This document shows positions 29,555-38,239 of a DNA stretch of 64,000 nt, piece by piece. Source of the DNA: Rhodococcus sp. X156. Its GTDB lineage: Bacteria > Actinomycetota > Actinomycetes > Mycobacteriales > Mycobacteriaceae. The position numbers were made by a program, and so were the translations under genes. The notes beneath the pieces are model-generated. The model searched no databases. It was not told the DNA's origin and saw only the letters and a list, made by a program, of their open reading frames with translations. Every line of letters begins with the position of its first letter. The first letter of the stretch is position 1. The stretch is from NCBI RefSeq assembly GCF_004006015.1, contig NZ_CP034766.1:1769001-1833000 (forward strand). Reading direction: 5' to 3'.

Positions 29555-30241
29555 TCAGCGGCTGGTGCGCTCGGCCACCTGGCGCCACTGCGCATCCGTG
29601 ACCGGCTGCGGCTCGTGGTGCATCCAGCGGCGGCAGTCGGCGATCGAGCGACGCAGCAGGTCCACCAGCACGGCGTCGGCGTCGATCTTCTTGGCGCCGG
29701 CGATCCCCACCACGCAGGAGTGGATGATGGCTGGTGCACTGCGCCGGTCGAAGCGGTCCTGGCGTCCCCAGCCCAGGCTGCAGAAGCGCAGCGCCCAGTC
29801 CTGGGCGTCCGGGTAGGCGGCCATGGCGGCGGTCACCTCCGGCGAGAGGTAGTCCAGTGGGCGCCCCTCGATGGTGTCCAGCACCCGCTCGCAGTGCAGC
29901 AGGCCGACCACGGCCACGCACTGCCGCTCCGCGGAGACCAGCGGCAGGGCGGTGAGCGAGACCTCGCGGGCCAGCCAGGCGTCGATCCGCGGATCCGTGT
30001 CGTTGAGGCCGATGACGTCGGGAATCATCGTGGACAGCTGTTGCCGGGCCTCGTCGCGCACCTGGTCGTTCACGTCGCGGGCCAGCGCCGCGAGCAGGGG
30101 GTGGGTGCATCCCGGGTGGTCGGACCAGCGCTCGCCGGCCAGGAACGACGCCAGCTCCATGAAGCACGCGCCCTTGCTGGGCTTGCGATGCCTGCCCCGC
30201 GACAGGACGGGTACGTAGTCCGGCAAAGGGCTGTTGGGCAT
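29555..30241 (-). CDS. Conserved actinobacterial protein of unknown function
   Basis: 228 aa, no signal peptide or membrane segment. The start region RGRHRKPSKGACFMELASFL and ...ERWSDHPGCTHPLLAALARDVND looks strongly conserved in style, as does SCVVGIAGAKKIDADAVLVDLL. Soluble, helical, function unknown. ATG at 30241 with GGGGAG about 10 nt upstream. The 279-bp region upstream to the next gene is AT-richer and holds TAGGCT (about 30476-30481), a possible -10 for the SnoaL gene. Confidence 0.75.
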   Translation of the reverse strand: MPNSPLPDYVPVLSRGRHRKPSKGACFMELASFLAGERWSDHPGCTHPLLAALARDVNDQVRDEARQQLSTMIPDVIGLNDTDPRIDAWLAREVSLTALPLVSAERQCVAVVGLLHCERVLDTIEGRPLDYLSPEVTAAMAAYPDAQDWALRFCSLGWGRQDRFDRRSAPAIIHSCVVGIAGAKKIDADAVLVDLLRRSIADCRRWMHHEPQPVTDAQWRQVAERTSR

Positions 30242-30520
30242 GCGACCAGCTCCCCGAAATCGTCATCGGCAACGACCCACCCCTGAGTGGCGGCTAACCC
30301 AGTCTGCGCCCCCAAGTCGCCGCGCACCACCATTGCGGCGGGTTCGGACAATTCCTTCGGACAAAGCGCCCAGAATGGTGAATTCCCTTTCCGTGCGGCC
30401 AAGGGAGTGCGTTGTTCGCAAAGTCGACAGCACCCACCTGGTGGGAAGAGCGCGCCGCGGTGGGGCCGGGAGACCTAGGCTCGGCCGCGCCCACCGCCCC
30501 TGCCACTCCTGGAGCCAGAG

Positions 30521-30946
30521 ATGACCGATGCTGTTGCGGCAGAGGAGATTCGGTCGCTCGTTGCGCGCCTGGCGCACCTGGCTGACGGCGGGGACCTCGA
30601 CGACTACCTCGCGCTGTTCACCGACGACGCCGTCTGGGACATGCCGGCGCACTCGCTGAGCCGGGCGCCCGCGGGCCGCAGGCAGGGCCGCGCGGAGATC
30701 GCTGAGGCCGCCCGCACGCGGCGGGCCGCGGGCACCGTCGGGCCGGGCAGCGCCACCCGGCACGTCACCGGCTGTGTGGACGTCCAGGTCGAGGACGCGG
30801 ACAACGCACGCGCAGTGGCGATCTGGCAGTTCTACGCCCAGACCGCCACCCGGCCCACGCTGGTGTCCATGGGCCGCTACGACGACCGCTTCCGGCGCGA
30901 GGGCGGCCGCTGGCTGCTGGCCTCGCGGGAGATCACCGTCGGCTGA
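30521..30946 (+). CDS. SnoaL/NTF2-like protein
   Basis: 141 aa. NTF2-like start with IRSLVARLAHLADGGDLDDYLALFTDDAVWDMP, ending FRREGGRWLLASREITVG. The cone-shaped fold serves small polyketide cyclases, isomerases and ring-hydroxylating enzyme subunits; role here unknown. ATG preceded by TGGAG. Confidence 0.85.
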   Translation: MTDAVAAEEIRSLVARLAHLADGGDLDDYLALFTDDAVWDMPAHSLSRAPAGRRQGRAEIAEAARTRRAAGTVGPGSATRHVTGCVDVQVEDADNARAVAIWQFYAQTATRPTLVSMGRYDDRFRREGGRWLLASREITVG

Positions 30947-30967
30947 GCCGGCGGGCAGGTGCGTCCG

Positions 30968-31453
30968 CTATCCGGCCGTCACCCCGTCGGCGGCGGCCCG
31001 CATTGCGGCCACGTCCAGCTTGGTCATGCCGAGCATGGCCTGCATCGCCCGCTGGCCCCGTTCTGCGTCGGGATCGCCGAGCACCTCCTCCATGCCCTCC
31101 GGAACCACCTGCCAGGACAGGCCGTAGCGGTCCTTCAGCCACCCGCACTGGCTCTCCTCGCCGCCGGCGACGAGCGTGTCCCAGTAGTGGTCGACCTCGG
31201 CCTGGTCGGCGCAGGTGATCTGGAACGAGACCGCCTCGCTGAACGGGAACTGCGGTCCGCCGTTGATGCCGACGAACCGCTGGCCGTTGATCTCGAACTC
31301 CACCGTCATCACCTCGCCGGCAGGACCGGGTGAGTTCTCCGGGTACCGGCTGACGCTGACGATGCGCGAGTCGGGAAACACCGAGGTGTAGAACTCGGCC
31401 GCCTCCTCGGCCTGGGTGTCGAACCAGAGGTTGGGGATGATCGAGTGCTCCAT
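30968..31453 (-). CDS. VOC-superfamily protein, PhnB/3-demethylubiquinone methyltransferase-like
   Basis: 161 aa. SIIPNLWFDTQAEEAAEFYTSVFPDSRI, MTVEFEINGQRFVGINGGP, DRYGLSWQVVPEGM: the PF06983-type glyoxalase fold. ATG at 31453 with GGAGGAGGG 6-7 nt upstream. Function unknown; related proteins are often annotated as methyltransferases without proof. Confidence 0.85.
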   Translation of the reverse strand: MEHSIIPNLWFDTQAEEAAEFYTSVFPDSRIVSVSRYPENSPGPAGEVMTVEFEINGQRFVGINGGPQFPFSEAVSFQITCADQAEVDHYWDTLVAGGEESQCGWLKDRYGLSWQVVPEGMEEVLGDPDAERGQRAMQAMLGMTKLDVAAMRAAADGVTAG

Positions 31454-31556
31454 GGCGGACCCTCCTCCACGGTGGAACGACGGGTCGTCGCTCCGGTGCT
31501 CCGGTAGACGGGTCGAGCGGACGGAAGTCATCGCGGAGTGGGCAGGCGCGGCCGGC

Positions 31557-31679
31557 TCAGAGCGGCTCGACCCTCGACTGCTGGTGGACGGCGAGCTGCC
31601 AGTCCCCGTTCTGGCGCGCGTAGGTGCTGTGGCCGGTCAGCGCACCTGTGGTGCGCACCACAAACGCGCAGTGGCGTGA
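31557..31679 (-). pseudogene. C-terminal remnant of a SnoaL/DUF4440-like gene
   Basis: One frame reads AFVVRTTGALTGHSTYARQN and then GDWQLAVHQQSRVEPL to a TGA at 31557-31559, the typical tail of an NTF2-like protein. A stop lies directly upstream in frame and no start or N-terminal part exists, so only the last ~40 codons survive. Confidence 0.5.
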
Positions 31680-31717
31680 TCAATGCGGGGCGTCACAGAA
31701 CGTAACGTCGGAGTAAT

Positions 31718-31741
31718 GCCCGACTCTCCTTCTCGTCGGGC
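31718..31741. promoter_or_regulatory. Hairpin upstream of the lipoprotein gene
   Basis: GCCCGAC-N10-GTCGGGC, perfect 7-bp arms, ending 38 bp before the lipoprotein ATG. Could be a leader hairpin or an operator. TAATGC (31714-31719) at its left edge may be a -10. Confidence 0.35.
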
Positions 31742-31779
31742 TCGTCCCGTTGGCCGCCTTGACTGAAGGAGCACCATCC

Positions 31780-32319
31780 ATGCCCTCGTACCTCCGCCTC
31801 GCTGGCGTGGTGGCCGTCGCCGCCGCGCTCACCACCGCCTGCGCCAACTCCGAGGAGGCGTCCACGGAGACGGGCACGACGCCCCCCACCACGGTGTCCG
31901 CGCCGGCCAGCAGCTCGTCGGCGCCCGCCTCCTCCAGCGCTGCCACCTCCAGCGCTGCCACCTCGAGCGCGCCCACGTCGAGCGCTGCGGCCTCTGCCCA
32001 CGGCGACAACGCCTTCTGCGACACCCTGGAGAAGCAGGACGCGAGCTTCCGGACGTTCGGCTCCCTGCAGCTCTACGCCCCGGTCACGGCCCGCAAGGAG
32101 GCGCAGGACGCGCGCAAGCAGATGGGCAGCGCGACTCCGCCCGCAGAGATCGCGCAGGACTGGACCACCTGGACGGGCTACCTCGACTTCGTCATCGCGC
32201 AGACCGAGACGTCCACCGCCGCCAGCTCTGCGGCCTTCGAGACGCTGAACACCGCGCAGAAGAAGGCGGAGCCCAGCGCGCAGAAGCTGCGCACCTACTA
32301 CGGCGACACCTGCCAGTAG
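31780..32319 (+). CDS. Secreted lipoprotein with Ser/Ala-rich linker
   Basis: 179 aa. Signal peptide MPSYLRLAGVVAVAAALTTA followed by the lipid-modified Cys (LTTAC). A ~50-residue low-complexity linker made of imperfect (A/S/T)-repeats such as SAATSSAATSSAPTSSAAAS, then a helical domain with two Cys (AFCDTL and GDTCQ) that probably pair. ATG at 31780 preceded by GAAGGAG. Domain not recognised. Confidence 0.8.
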   Translation: MPSYLRLAGVVAVAAALTTACANSEEASTETGTTPPTTVSAPASSSSAPASSSAATSSAATSSAPTSSAAASAHGDNAFCDTLEKQDASFRTFGSLQLYAPVTARKEAQDARKQMGSATPPAEIAQDWTTWTGYLDFVIAQTETSTAASSAAFETLNTAQKKAEPSAQKLRTYYGDTCQ

Positions 32320-32331
32320 ACACCGACGGTT

Positions 32332-32375
32332 GCGCTGAGCGCCCGCACCAGGGCTCTGGGGCGGGCGCTCAGCGC
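32332..32375. terminator. Bidirectional terminator-like hairpin
   Basis: GCGCTGAGCGCCCGC (32332-32346), 14-nt loop, GCGGGCGCTCAGCGC (32361-32375): perfect 15-bp stem between the convergent lipoprotein and NERD genes. The stop codon of the NERD gene lies inside the right arm. Confidence 0.75.
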
Positions 32376-33173
32376 TGTTCGGACACTGCTCCGGCGCGGT
32401 GACGACCGGCCGTGGCCGGTGGCTGCTGCGGGCCGAGCACGGCGGCGATCTCGGCGATCTGCTTGGCGTTGAGCTGCGCCCGTTGGCCGCGCAGCCACTC
32501 GACGAGGTGGTCGCCGTGGACGTAGGTCATCCGGTCGCCGCCAGCGACCTCCTGCGGGAACTCGCCCCACAGCACGACCACGCCGGTGACCCAGGTGCGA
32601 AGGCCGCAGCGCTCGCGGAGCGGCTGGCTCAGGTAGAGGCCTTGTCCGCGGGACTGCGCCGCCGGAGGCGCACTGGAGTAGGCGGGTCGATCGGTGCCGG
32701 GGCGGGTGAGGGTGAGCTACGTCGCCGGAGGCGCTAATGGTGCCCTGCAGGTTCTTGGTGTCCAGCGCGAAGACGCCACCGGGACCGATGAGTGCGTGGT
32801 CGATGTTCGATCCGCCGCGGTCGAGGTCGTGCACCACGCGCCAGCCCTCCCCCATCAGCTGGGCGACGACCTTGGCGGTGCGCTCCTCGCCCCAGCTGCC
32901 CATCCGGTACTGCTCGATCCAGGCGGGCGGCGAGTTCCACATCATGAGGAAGGCGAACAGCGCGCCACCACTGAGCATGCCCGCGTAGTCGTGCCACCTG
33001 TGCTCGTGCGTTGCTGTTGCCGTGCCGAGGCAGATGGTGGCGACCACGAGTCCCGCGACGATGAACATCGTGCGGTTGCGGGCTCGCCACGCGCGGGCGT
33101 GCTCGCTGTAGAGATTCGCCGCCGACTTTCCTGCTTGGCGCGTGATCCGTCGACGCGCGAACATCCCTGCCAT
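32369..33173 (-). pseudogene. NERD-domain membrane protein, frameshifted
   Basis: N-terminus with two membrane segments (TMFIVAGLVVATICLG and DYAGMLSGGALFAFLMMW), then a nuclease-related NERD domain: GEERTAKVVAQLMGEGWRVV, GGSNIDHALIGPGGVFALDT. Near 32712-32718 the frame shifts by one base; the other frame continues TLTRPGTDRPAYSS, GLYLSQPLRERCGLRTWVTG and VVVLWGEFPQEV to a stop at 32369. Restored length about 267 aa. A single-base indel, real or artefactual. Confidence 0.75.
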
Positions 33174-33321
33174 TCGGCCCCCGCTGATTCAGCCGAATTC
33201 TTTGGCGCACAACGTCTTGATGCGCCAAGGGGCGATGATGCCCGTGGCTACTTCTCGTTGTCTAGCGTGGCTATCGGTGGCATTTGGCGTTGTCCCACAA
33301 TTGTCGGCACACGGTTCTATG

Positions 33322-33341
33322 ATTCGAACATGCGTTCGAAT
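33322..33341. promoter_or_regulatory. Perfect LexA (SOS) box over the start codon of the HNH gene
   Basis: ATTCGAACATGCGTTCGAAT contains TCGAAC-N4-GTTCGA, the mycobacterial/actinobacterial SOS box with no mismatch and 8-bp perfect arms. The ATG (33330-33332) lies in its centre. TATGAT (33318-33323) just upstream would place the transcript start at or next to the ATG, giving a leaderless mRNA. Confidence 0.85.
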
Positions 33342-34664
33342 GGTGCAGCGGAGGACCTCCCCGACGAGGTCGCCTCGCTGCTGGCTGAGCATGCCGCGGT
33401 GGTGGCGCGGTTGCAGCAGGTGCCACTGGCCGGGCTGTCCGATGCTGGGGTGTTGGCGGTGTGCCGTGAGGTGGAGCGGGTGCACCGGATGAAGCCGACG
33501 GTGGATCATCGGTTGATCGTGGAGATGGAGTGCCGTTCCTTGGCCACGGTGTTCCTGGCGCGGGGCACGGCTGGGTTGTTGTCGGAGCTGCTGCACCTGG
33601 ACGTGCAGGAAGCGCGAGCCCGGGTACGTGCTGCGCAGCTTCGAGGTCCGCGGACCTCCTTCACTGGTGCGGATCTCGGTCCGCTGCAGCCCGCTACGGC
33701 AGCAGCCGAAGCCGCTGGGGCGATCTCGCCGCGCCACGCTGACATCGTCGCCAAGACGATGCACGACCTACCCGCATCCCTCGATGCCGAAACGACCGCC
33801 CTGGCCGAGGAGACGCTGGCTGGGCAGGCCTGCGCGCTGCGCCCGTCCGAATTAGCCAAGGCCGCGGAACGACTGGTGGCCTACCTCGACCCCGACGGGC
33901 GGGAGACCTCTGACGCCGATCGGGCCCGGCGGCGCGGGTTCACCATCGGTCGGCAGCGCCCGGACGGGATGAGCCGCATCAGCGGTGAGCTCGACCCGAT
34001 GACCCGGGCCCTGGTGGACGCCGCCTTCTCCGCCGCTGCGCGGCCCGTCGCCGAGGACGGGGTGGCGGATCCGCGCAGTGCCGCCCAGCGCAACCACGAC
34101 GCGCTGGCCACGCTGTGCCGCAACGCCCTCGCCTCCGGTGAGCTCCCAAACAACCGCGGGTTGCCGGCGACGGTGGTGGTGACCATGGGGCTGGCGGACC
34201 TGGAGCGCCGCGCCGGGACAGCGTCGACCGCCTCGGGCGGCACGGTGCCGGTGCGCGATGTGCTGCGCAGGGCGGCCGACGCGAAGTGGCTGCCCTGCGT
34301 GCTCGACTCCACCGGACAAGTGCTCCATCTCGGTCAGGGTCAGCGCTTGGCCTCACCGGCCCAACGGTTGGCGTTGTACGCCCGCGACCGCGGCTGCTCC
34401 CGACCCGGCTGTGAGATGCCCGCCCAGTGGACCCAAGTCCACCACCTGCACGAGTGGCAACACGGCGGACCCACCGACCTGCACAACCTCGCGCTCGTCT
34501 GCCCGTTCGACCACCGCCTCATCACCCACGAAGGCTTCACCGTCCGCATGGGCACCCACGGCCGCATCGAGTGGATCGCACCCAGACACGTTGACCCCGA
34601 CCAGCAACCCAGGGTGAACCCGATCCACCACCCGCCCGACCTCAGCGATGCGAGCCCCCCGTGA
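33330..34664 (+). CDS. DUF222/HNH endonuclease domain protein (13E12 repeat family)
   Basis: 444 aa. N-terminal DUF222 region (LSDAGVLAVCREVERVHRMKPT...LLHLDVQEARARVRAAQ...ISPRHADIV), then an HNH nuclease: DRGCSRPGCEMPAQWTQVHH, HEWQHGGPTDLHNLALVCPF, DHRLITHEGF (CxxC zinc knuckle, HH, N and H residues in place). ATG at 33330 has no Shine-Dalgarno, in keeping with leaderless translation. SOS control is supported by the overlapping LexA box; several M. tuberculosis 13E12 genes are known LexA targets. Cellular role of the family is unresolved. Confidence 0.9.
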   Translation: MRSNGAAEDLPDEVASLLAEHAAVVARLQQVPLAGLSDAGVLAVCREVERVHRMKPTVDHRLIVEMECRSLATVFLARGTAGLLSELLHLDVQEARARVRAAQLRGPRTSFTGADLGPLQPATAAAEAAGAISPRHADIVAKTMHDLPASLDAETTALAEETLAGQACALRPSELAKAAERLVAYLDPDGRETSDADRARRRGFTIGRQRPDGMSRISGELDPMTRALVDAAFSAAARPVAEDGVADPRSAAQRNHDALATLCRNALASGELPNNRGLPATVVVTMGLADLERRAGTASTASGGTVPVRDVLRRAADAKWLPCVLDSTGQVLHLGQGQRLASPAQRLALYARDRGCSRPGCEMPAQWTQVHHLHEWQHGGPTDLHNLALVCPFDHRLITHEGFTVRMGTHGRIEWIAPRHVDPDQQPRVNPIHHPPDLSDASPP

Positions 34665-34668
34665 CGCA

Positions 34669-35340
34669 CTACCGGCGCTTGCCGAAAGCCCGGGACACCA
34701 ACCACCCCTCGAACATCCCTGCGACAAAGATCCCCGCGATGCGGGCAACCTTGAGCGCCTCGGGAGGGAGCATCGACAACGCGTTGAGCTCGCCACCAGA
34801 CACCGGTGCCGCCGCAGCAACGGGGGCGCCCTGGGCCACAGCGGCCACCGGCGCGCCAGCGACAGGGGCGACAGCGCTGGCGTCCGAGCCGGCTGCGTCC
34901 CCCTGCAGCATCGCGGCCAGGTTGGTCGCGAACTGCGCCATGATCTTGTTGGACACCGCCACGATCGCACCCTTGCCGAACGCCACGATCTTTCCGCTGA
35001 TCACCAGGTCGGTGTCCACCCGCAGCTGTGACCCACCCTCCACCGGATCCACCGCCAGCGCGATGTGCGCCTGCGCATCACCGTTGCCGTGTGAGTCCGC
35101 GCCCTTGCCCTCCATCGTCAGCCGCCGCGTCGCGTCGTCCACCGAGAGGAACCTGATCTTGCCGTTGTAGGCCGCGCTCACCGGCCCGACCTTCACCTTC
35201 ACCCCGCCGACGTAGGCATCGCCGTCCTTGCCGGTGAGCGTCGCACCCGGCACGCACGAGGCGACCCGCTCCACGTCGTTGATCAGCGCGAACACCTGCT
35301 CGGGCGGGGCCGGGACGGTGATGACGTTCTCGAGCTTCAC
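34669..35340 (-). CDS. CoxG-family SRPBCC protein of a molybdenum hydroxylase operon
   Basis: 223 aa. CoxG domain (residues 1-150): ENVITVPAPPEQVFALINDVERVASCVPGA, GKIRFLSVDD, VDTDLVISGKIVAFGKGAI, KIMAQFATNLAAML; then an Ala/Pro/Val-rich linker and a C-terminal hydrophobic helix (LKVARIAGIFVAGMFEGWLV). In CO dehydrogenase systems CoxG recruits the enzyme to the membrane. GTG start overlaps the 2Fe-2S subunit stop (GTGA). Last gene of the nicX-led operon. Confident family call. Confidence 0.88.
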   Translation of the reverse strand: MKLENVITVPAPPEQVFALINDVERVASCVPGATLTGKDGDAYVGGVKVKVGPVSAAYNGKIRFLSVDDATRRLTMEGKGADSHGNGDAQAHIALAVDPVEGGSQLRVDTDLVISGKIVAFGKGAIVAVSNKIMAQFATNLAAMLQGDAAGSDASAVAPVAGAPVAAVAQGAPVAAAAPVSGGELNALSMLPPEALKVARIAGIFVAGMFEGWLVSRAFGKRR

Positions 35341-35840
35341 TGTGCACCCTCCTTGGCCGCGCCACCGCACCGCTGGGCGGCGCACGCGGAAATGCTGTCG
35401 ATGATGGTCTGGTATCCGGTGCACCGGCAGTAGTTGGAGGACACCACCTCGCGCACCTGCTCCCGGGTCGGGCTGGGCTCCTCGGCGAGGAACCCCTCGG
35501 CCAGCATGAGGAAGCCGGGTGTGCAGAACCCGCACTGCAGCCCGTGGTTGTCGGCGAAGCACTGCTGCAGGTCGCTGAGCGTCCCGTCCGGCTCGGCCAG
35601 CGACTCCACCGTGCGCACCTCGCGCCCCTCGGCCTGCACGGCGAACATCAGGCAGGCGCGTGCCGGCTGGCCGTCCACCAGCACCGTGCACGCCCCGCAC
35701 ACCCCGTGCTCGCACCCGACGTGGGTGCCGGTGAGCCGCAGGTCGTGGCGCAGCGCGTCCACCAGCGTCCGCCGCGGCTCCACCACCAGCTCGTGCTCGA
35801 CACCGTTGACGGTGAGCTCGATGAGCACCTTCTCGCTCAT
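35337..35840 (-). CDS. 2Fe-2S small subunit of a xanthine dehydrogenase-family hydroxylase
   Basis: 167 aa. Plant-type ferredoxin cluster CEHGVCGACTVLVDGQPARAC, then the second cluster pair CGFCTPG and CRCTG. Transfers electrons between the Mo centre and FAD. Overlaps both neighbours by 4 bp. Context makes it a candidate nicotinate 6-hydroxylase subunit. Confidence 0.93.
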   Translation of the reverse strand: MSEKVLIELTVNGVEHELVVEPRRTLVDALRHDLRLTGTHVGCEHGVCGACTVLVDGQPARACLMFAVQAEGREVRTVESLAEPDGTLSDLQQCFADNHGLQCGFCTPGFLMLAEGFLAEEPSPTREQVREVVSSNYCRCTGYQTIIDSISACAAQRCGGAAKEGAQ

Positions 35841-38239
35841 GCCGGGCTGTCCTCTCGTGCAGTCGCGGTCGCGGTGGCCAGCGCAGCCGCCACGACGTGC
35901 GGATGAATGGGCGTGTCGTTCAGCTCGACGCCGGTGTGGCGCAACCCGTCGTTCACCGCGTTGAGCACCGCGGCGGGCGCACCGATGGTGCCGCCCTCCC
36001 CCGCGCCCTTCGCGCCCGACTCGGTGAACAGGCACGGTGTCTCCAGGTGCGAGATGCCCACGTCGGGGATCTCGCACGCGGTGGGCACCCGGTAGTCGAT
36101 GAAGCTGGCCACCAGCGGCTGCCCGTTGGCGTCGTAGGTGACCTCCTCGAACAGCGCACCGGCAATGCCCTGCGCGATGCCGCCGCGAGCCTGGCCGTCC
36201 ACCACCTTCGGGTTGATGGCCACCCCGCAGTCCTCCACGCAGTAGTAGCGCAGGATCTCCACCTTGCCCGTGCCCGGGTGCAGCTCGACCACCGCACCGT
36301 GGGTGGCGTTGGAGAACGTGCCGTCGCCGTTGACGTCGAAGCTGGCCGTCGCCGCCAGCCCCGGCTCCACCCCCTTGGGCAGCAGCTGGGCCCGCAGGTG
36401 GGCGACCTCGGCGATGGCGCGGTAGTCCAGGCCCGTGCCCGGCTCGTCGACCAGCTCCACCCGGCCCTCGCCGAGGCGCACGTTGTCGATGTGGGTGTCC
36501 AGCAGGTGCGCGGCGATCTCCAGCAGCTTGTCGCCCAGCTTCACCGCGGCCAGCGACACCGCGCTGCCGCCGATGGTGATGGAGCGGCTGGCGAAGCTTC
36601 CGAAGCCGTAGGTGATCCGGTCGGTGTCACCCTGGACGATCTTCACCTGGTTGATGTCCAGGCCCAGCTTGTCCGCCACGATCTGCGCCATGGTGGTCTC
36701 GTGGCTCTGCCCGTGGCTCAACGTGCCGGTGGTCACCACCACCGTGCCCGAGGTGTCCATCTTGATCTCGGAGATGTCGAAGCCGGGCACCACGTCCATC
36801 TTGCGGGCGGCGAACGCGGCCGAGCCGTAGCCGGTGCGCTCGCTGAAGCAGGAGTAGCCGATCCCGACGTGGCGACCCTGCTGCGCCGCCTCCGCCTGGT
36901 ACTCGTACCAGCCCTCGTCCTGCAGCACCTGCTCGCACAGGTTCAGCGACTCCAGGTAGGAGCCCGGGTCGTAGGTGATGTTGTTGATCCCCGTGTAGGG
37001 GAAGACCGTGATGAGGTTGCGCCGGCGCAGCTCCACCGCGTCCATGCCCAGCTCACGAGCTGCGCGCTCCATCAGCCGCTCGATCACCATCACGTACTGC
37101 GGCCGGCTCACCCCGCGGTAGGGCGCGGTGGGCGCCTTGTTCGAGGTGATGGCCCGCCCGCGCACTCGGTAGGCGGGCAGCTGGTACACCCCGGGCATCT
37201 CCGCCGACGCCATCAGCGGCTCGATGCCGGCGGTGAACGGGTAGCAGGAGTAGGCGCCCATGTCGCAAAGCACGTCGGCCTGCAGCGCCAGCAAGGTGCC
37301 GTCGGCGTCGAAGGCGGCCTTGGCGTCGTAGTGCTGCTCCCGGGCCAGGAACGACGCGGTGAGCGCGTCGCGGCGGTCCTCGATCCACTTCACCGGTCGC
37401 TTCAGCCGCAGCGCAGCCGCGGCCACCGCGATCTCCTCGCGGCCCACCACGCACTTGATGCCGAACCCGCCGCCCATGTCCGGCACGACCACCCGGATCT
37501 TGCGCTCGTCCAGGCCCAGGCTGCGAGCGGCCACGGTGCGCACCTGGTGCGGCACCTGGCTGCAGGTGTAGATGATCAGCTGCTCGTCGCGGGCGTCCCA
37601 GTACGCCAGCGCGCCGCGGGTCTCGATGGGCAGCGCGTTCTGCCGCCCGGTCGAGCACTGCACGTCCACCACCACCGCGGCCTCGGCGAAGGCCTGGTCC
37701 ACGCCCTCGGTGTCGAACATCGACACGTCCAGGAAGGTGTTGGCGGGCACCTCGTCGTGCACCAACGGGGCGCCCTCGGCGAGCGCGCCCGGGATGGAGG
37801 TGATGGCCGCGCCCACCTCGTACTCCACCTCCACCAGCTCCAGCGCGTCCTCCACCAGGTAGGCGTCGTCGGCGACCGCGATGGCCAGCGGCTCGCCGAC
37901 GTAGCGCACCCGGTCCTGGGCCAGCACCGGCATCTCGGTGGGCCGGAACTCAGTCAGCGGGCGGTCCAGCCCGGCGATGATCCCGGTGAGACCGAGGTCG
38001 CGGGCGGCAAACACGCCGCGCACGCCCCGCATGGCCCGGGCGGCGTCCAGGGACAGCGCGGTGACGCTGCCCGCGGCCACCGTGGAGCGGACGAACTGGG
38101 CGTGCAGCATGCCCGGCAGGGTGATGTCGTCCAGAAAACGGCCGGAGCCGGTGAGCAGGCGCGGGTCCTCGCGGCGCTGCACCGACCTGCCGACCCAGGA
38201 CCCTCCGCGCAGCGTGCGCTCACTCGCGGTGGCGGTCAC
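35837..38239 (-). CDS. Molybdopterin large subunit of a xanthine dehydrogenase-family hydroxylase (candidate nicotinate hydroxylase)
   Basis: 800 aa, normal for CoxL-type subunits. VGRSVQRREDPRLLTGSGRF at the N-terminus, PDMGGGFGIKCVVGREEIAV, GVEPGLAATASFDVNG, and the GAKGAGEGGTIGAPAAVLNA segment with the catalytic Glu. The active-site loop reads APYRGVSRPQ; form I CO dehydrogenases have AYxCSFR and form II usually PYRGAGR, so CO is not the expected substrate. GTG start at 38239 preceded by AGGAGG. Given nicX and a NicC-like gene in the same operon, nicotinate (or another pyridine) hydroxylation is the best inference. Confidence 0.88.
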   Translation of the reverse strand: MTATASERTLRGGSWVGRSVQRREDPRLLTGSGRFLDDITLPGMLHAQFVRSTVAAGSVTALSLDAARAMRGVRGVFAARDLGLTGIIAGLDRPLTEFRPTEMPVLAQDRVRYVGEPLAIAVADDAYLVEDALELVEVEYEVGAAITSIPGALAEGAPLVHDEVPANTFLDVSMFDTEGVDQAFAEAAVVVDVQCSTGRQNALPIETRGALAYWDARDEQLIIYTCSQVPHQVRTVAARSLGLDERKIRVVVPDMGGGFGIKCVVGREEIAVAAAALRLKRPVKWIEDRRDALTASFLAREQHYDAKAAFDADGTLLALQADVLCDMGAYSCYPFTAGIEPLMASAEMPGVYQLPAYRVRGRAITSNKAPTAPYRGVSRPQYVMVIERLMERAARELGMDAVELRRRNLITVFPYTGINNITYDPGSYLESLNLCEQVLQDEGWYEYQAEAAQQGRHVGIGYSCFSERTGYGSAAFAARKMDVVPGFDISEIKMDTSGTVVVTTGTLSHGQSHETTMAQIVADKLGLDINQVKIVQGDTDRITYGFGSFASRSITIGGSAVSLAAVKLGDKLLEIAAHLLDTHIDNVRLGEGRVELVDEPGTGLDYRAIAEVAHLRAQLLPKGVEPGLAATASFDVNGDGTFSNATHGAVVELHPGTGKVEILRYYCVEDCGVAINPKVVDGQARGGIAQGIAGALFEEVTYDANGQPLVASFIDYRVPTACEIPDVGISHLETPCLFTESGAKGAGEGGTIGAPAAVLNAVNDGLRHTGVELNDTPIHPHVVAAALATATATAREDSPA

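Noticed and set aside
35837-38239. Aerobic carbon monoxide dehydrogenase
   Set aside because: CoxL-like fold is right, but the active-site loop is not AYxCSFR, and the operon contains nicX and a NicC-like gene, so a pyridine hydroxylase is more likely.
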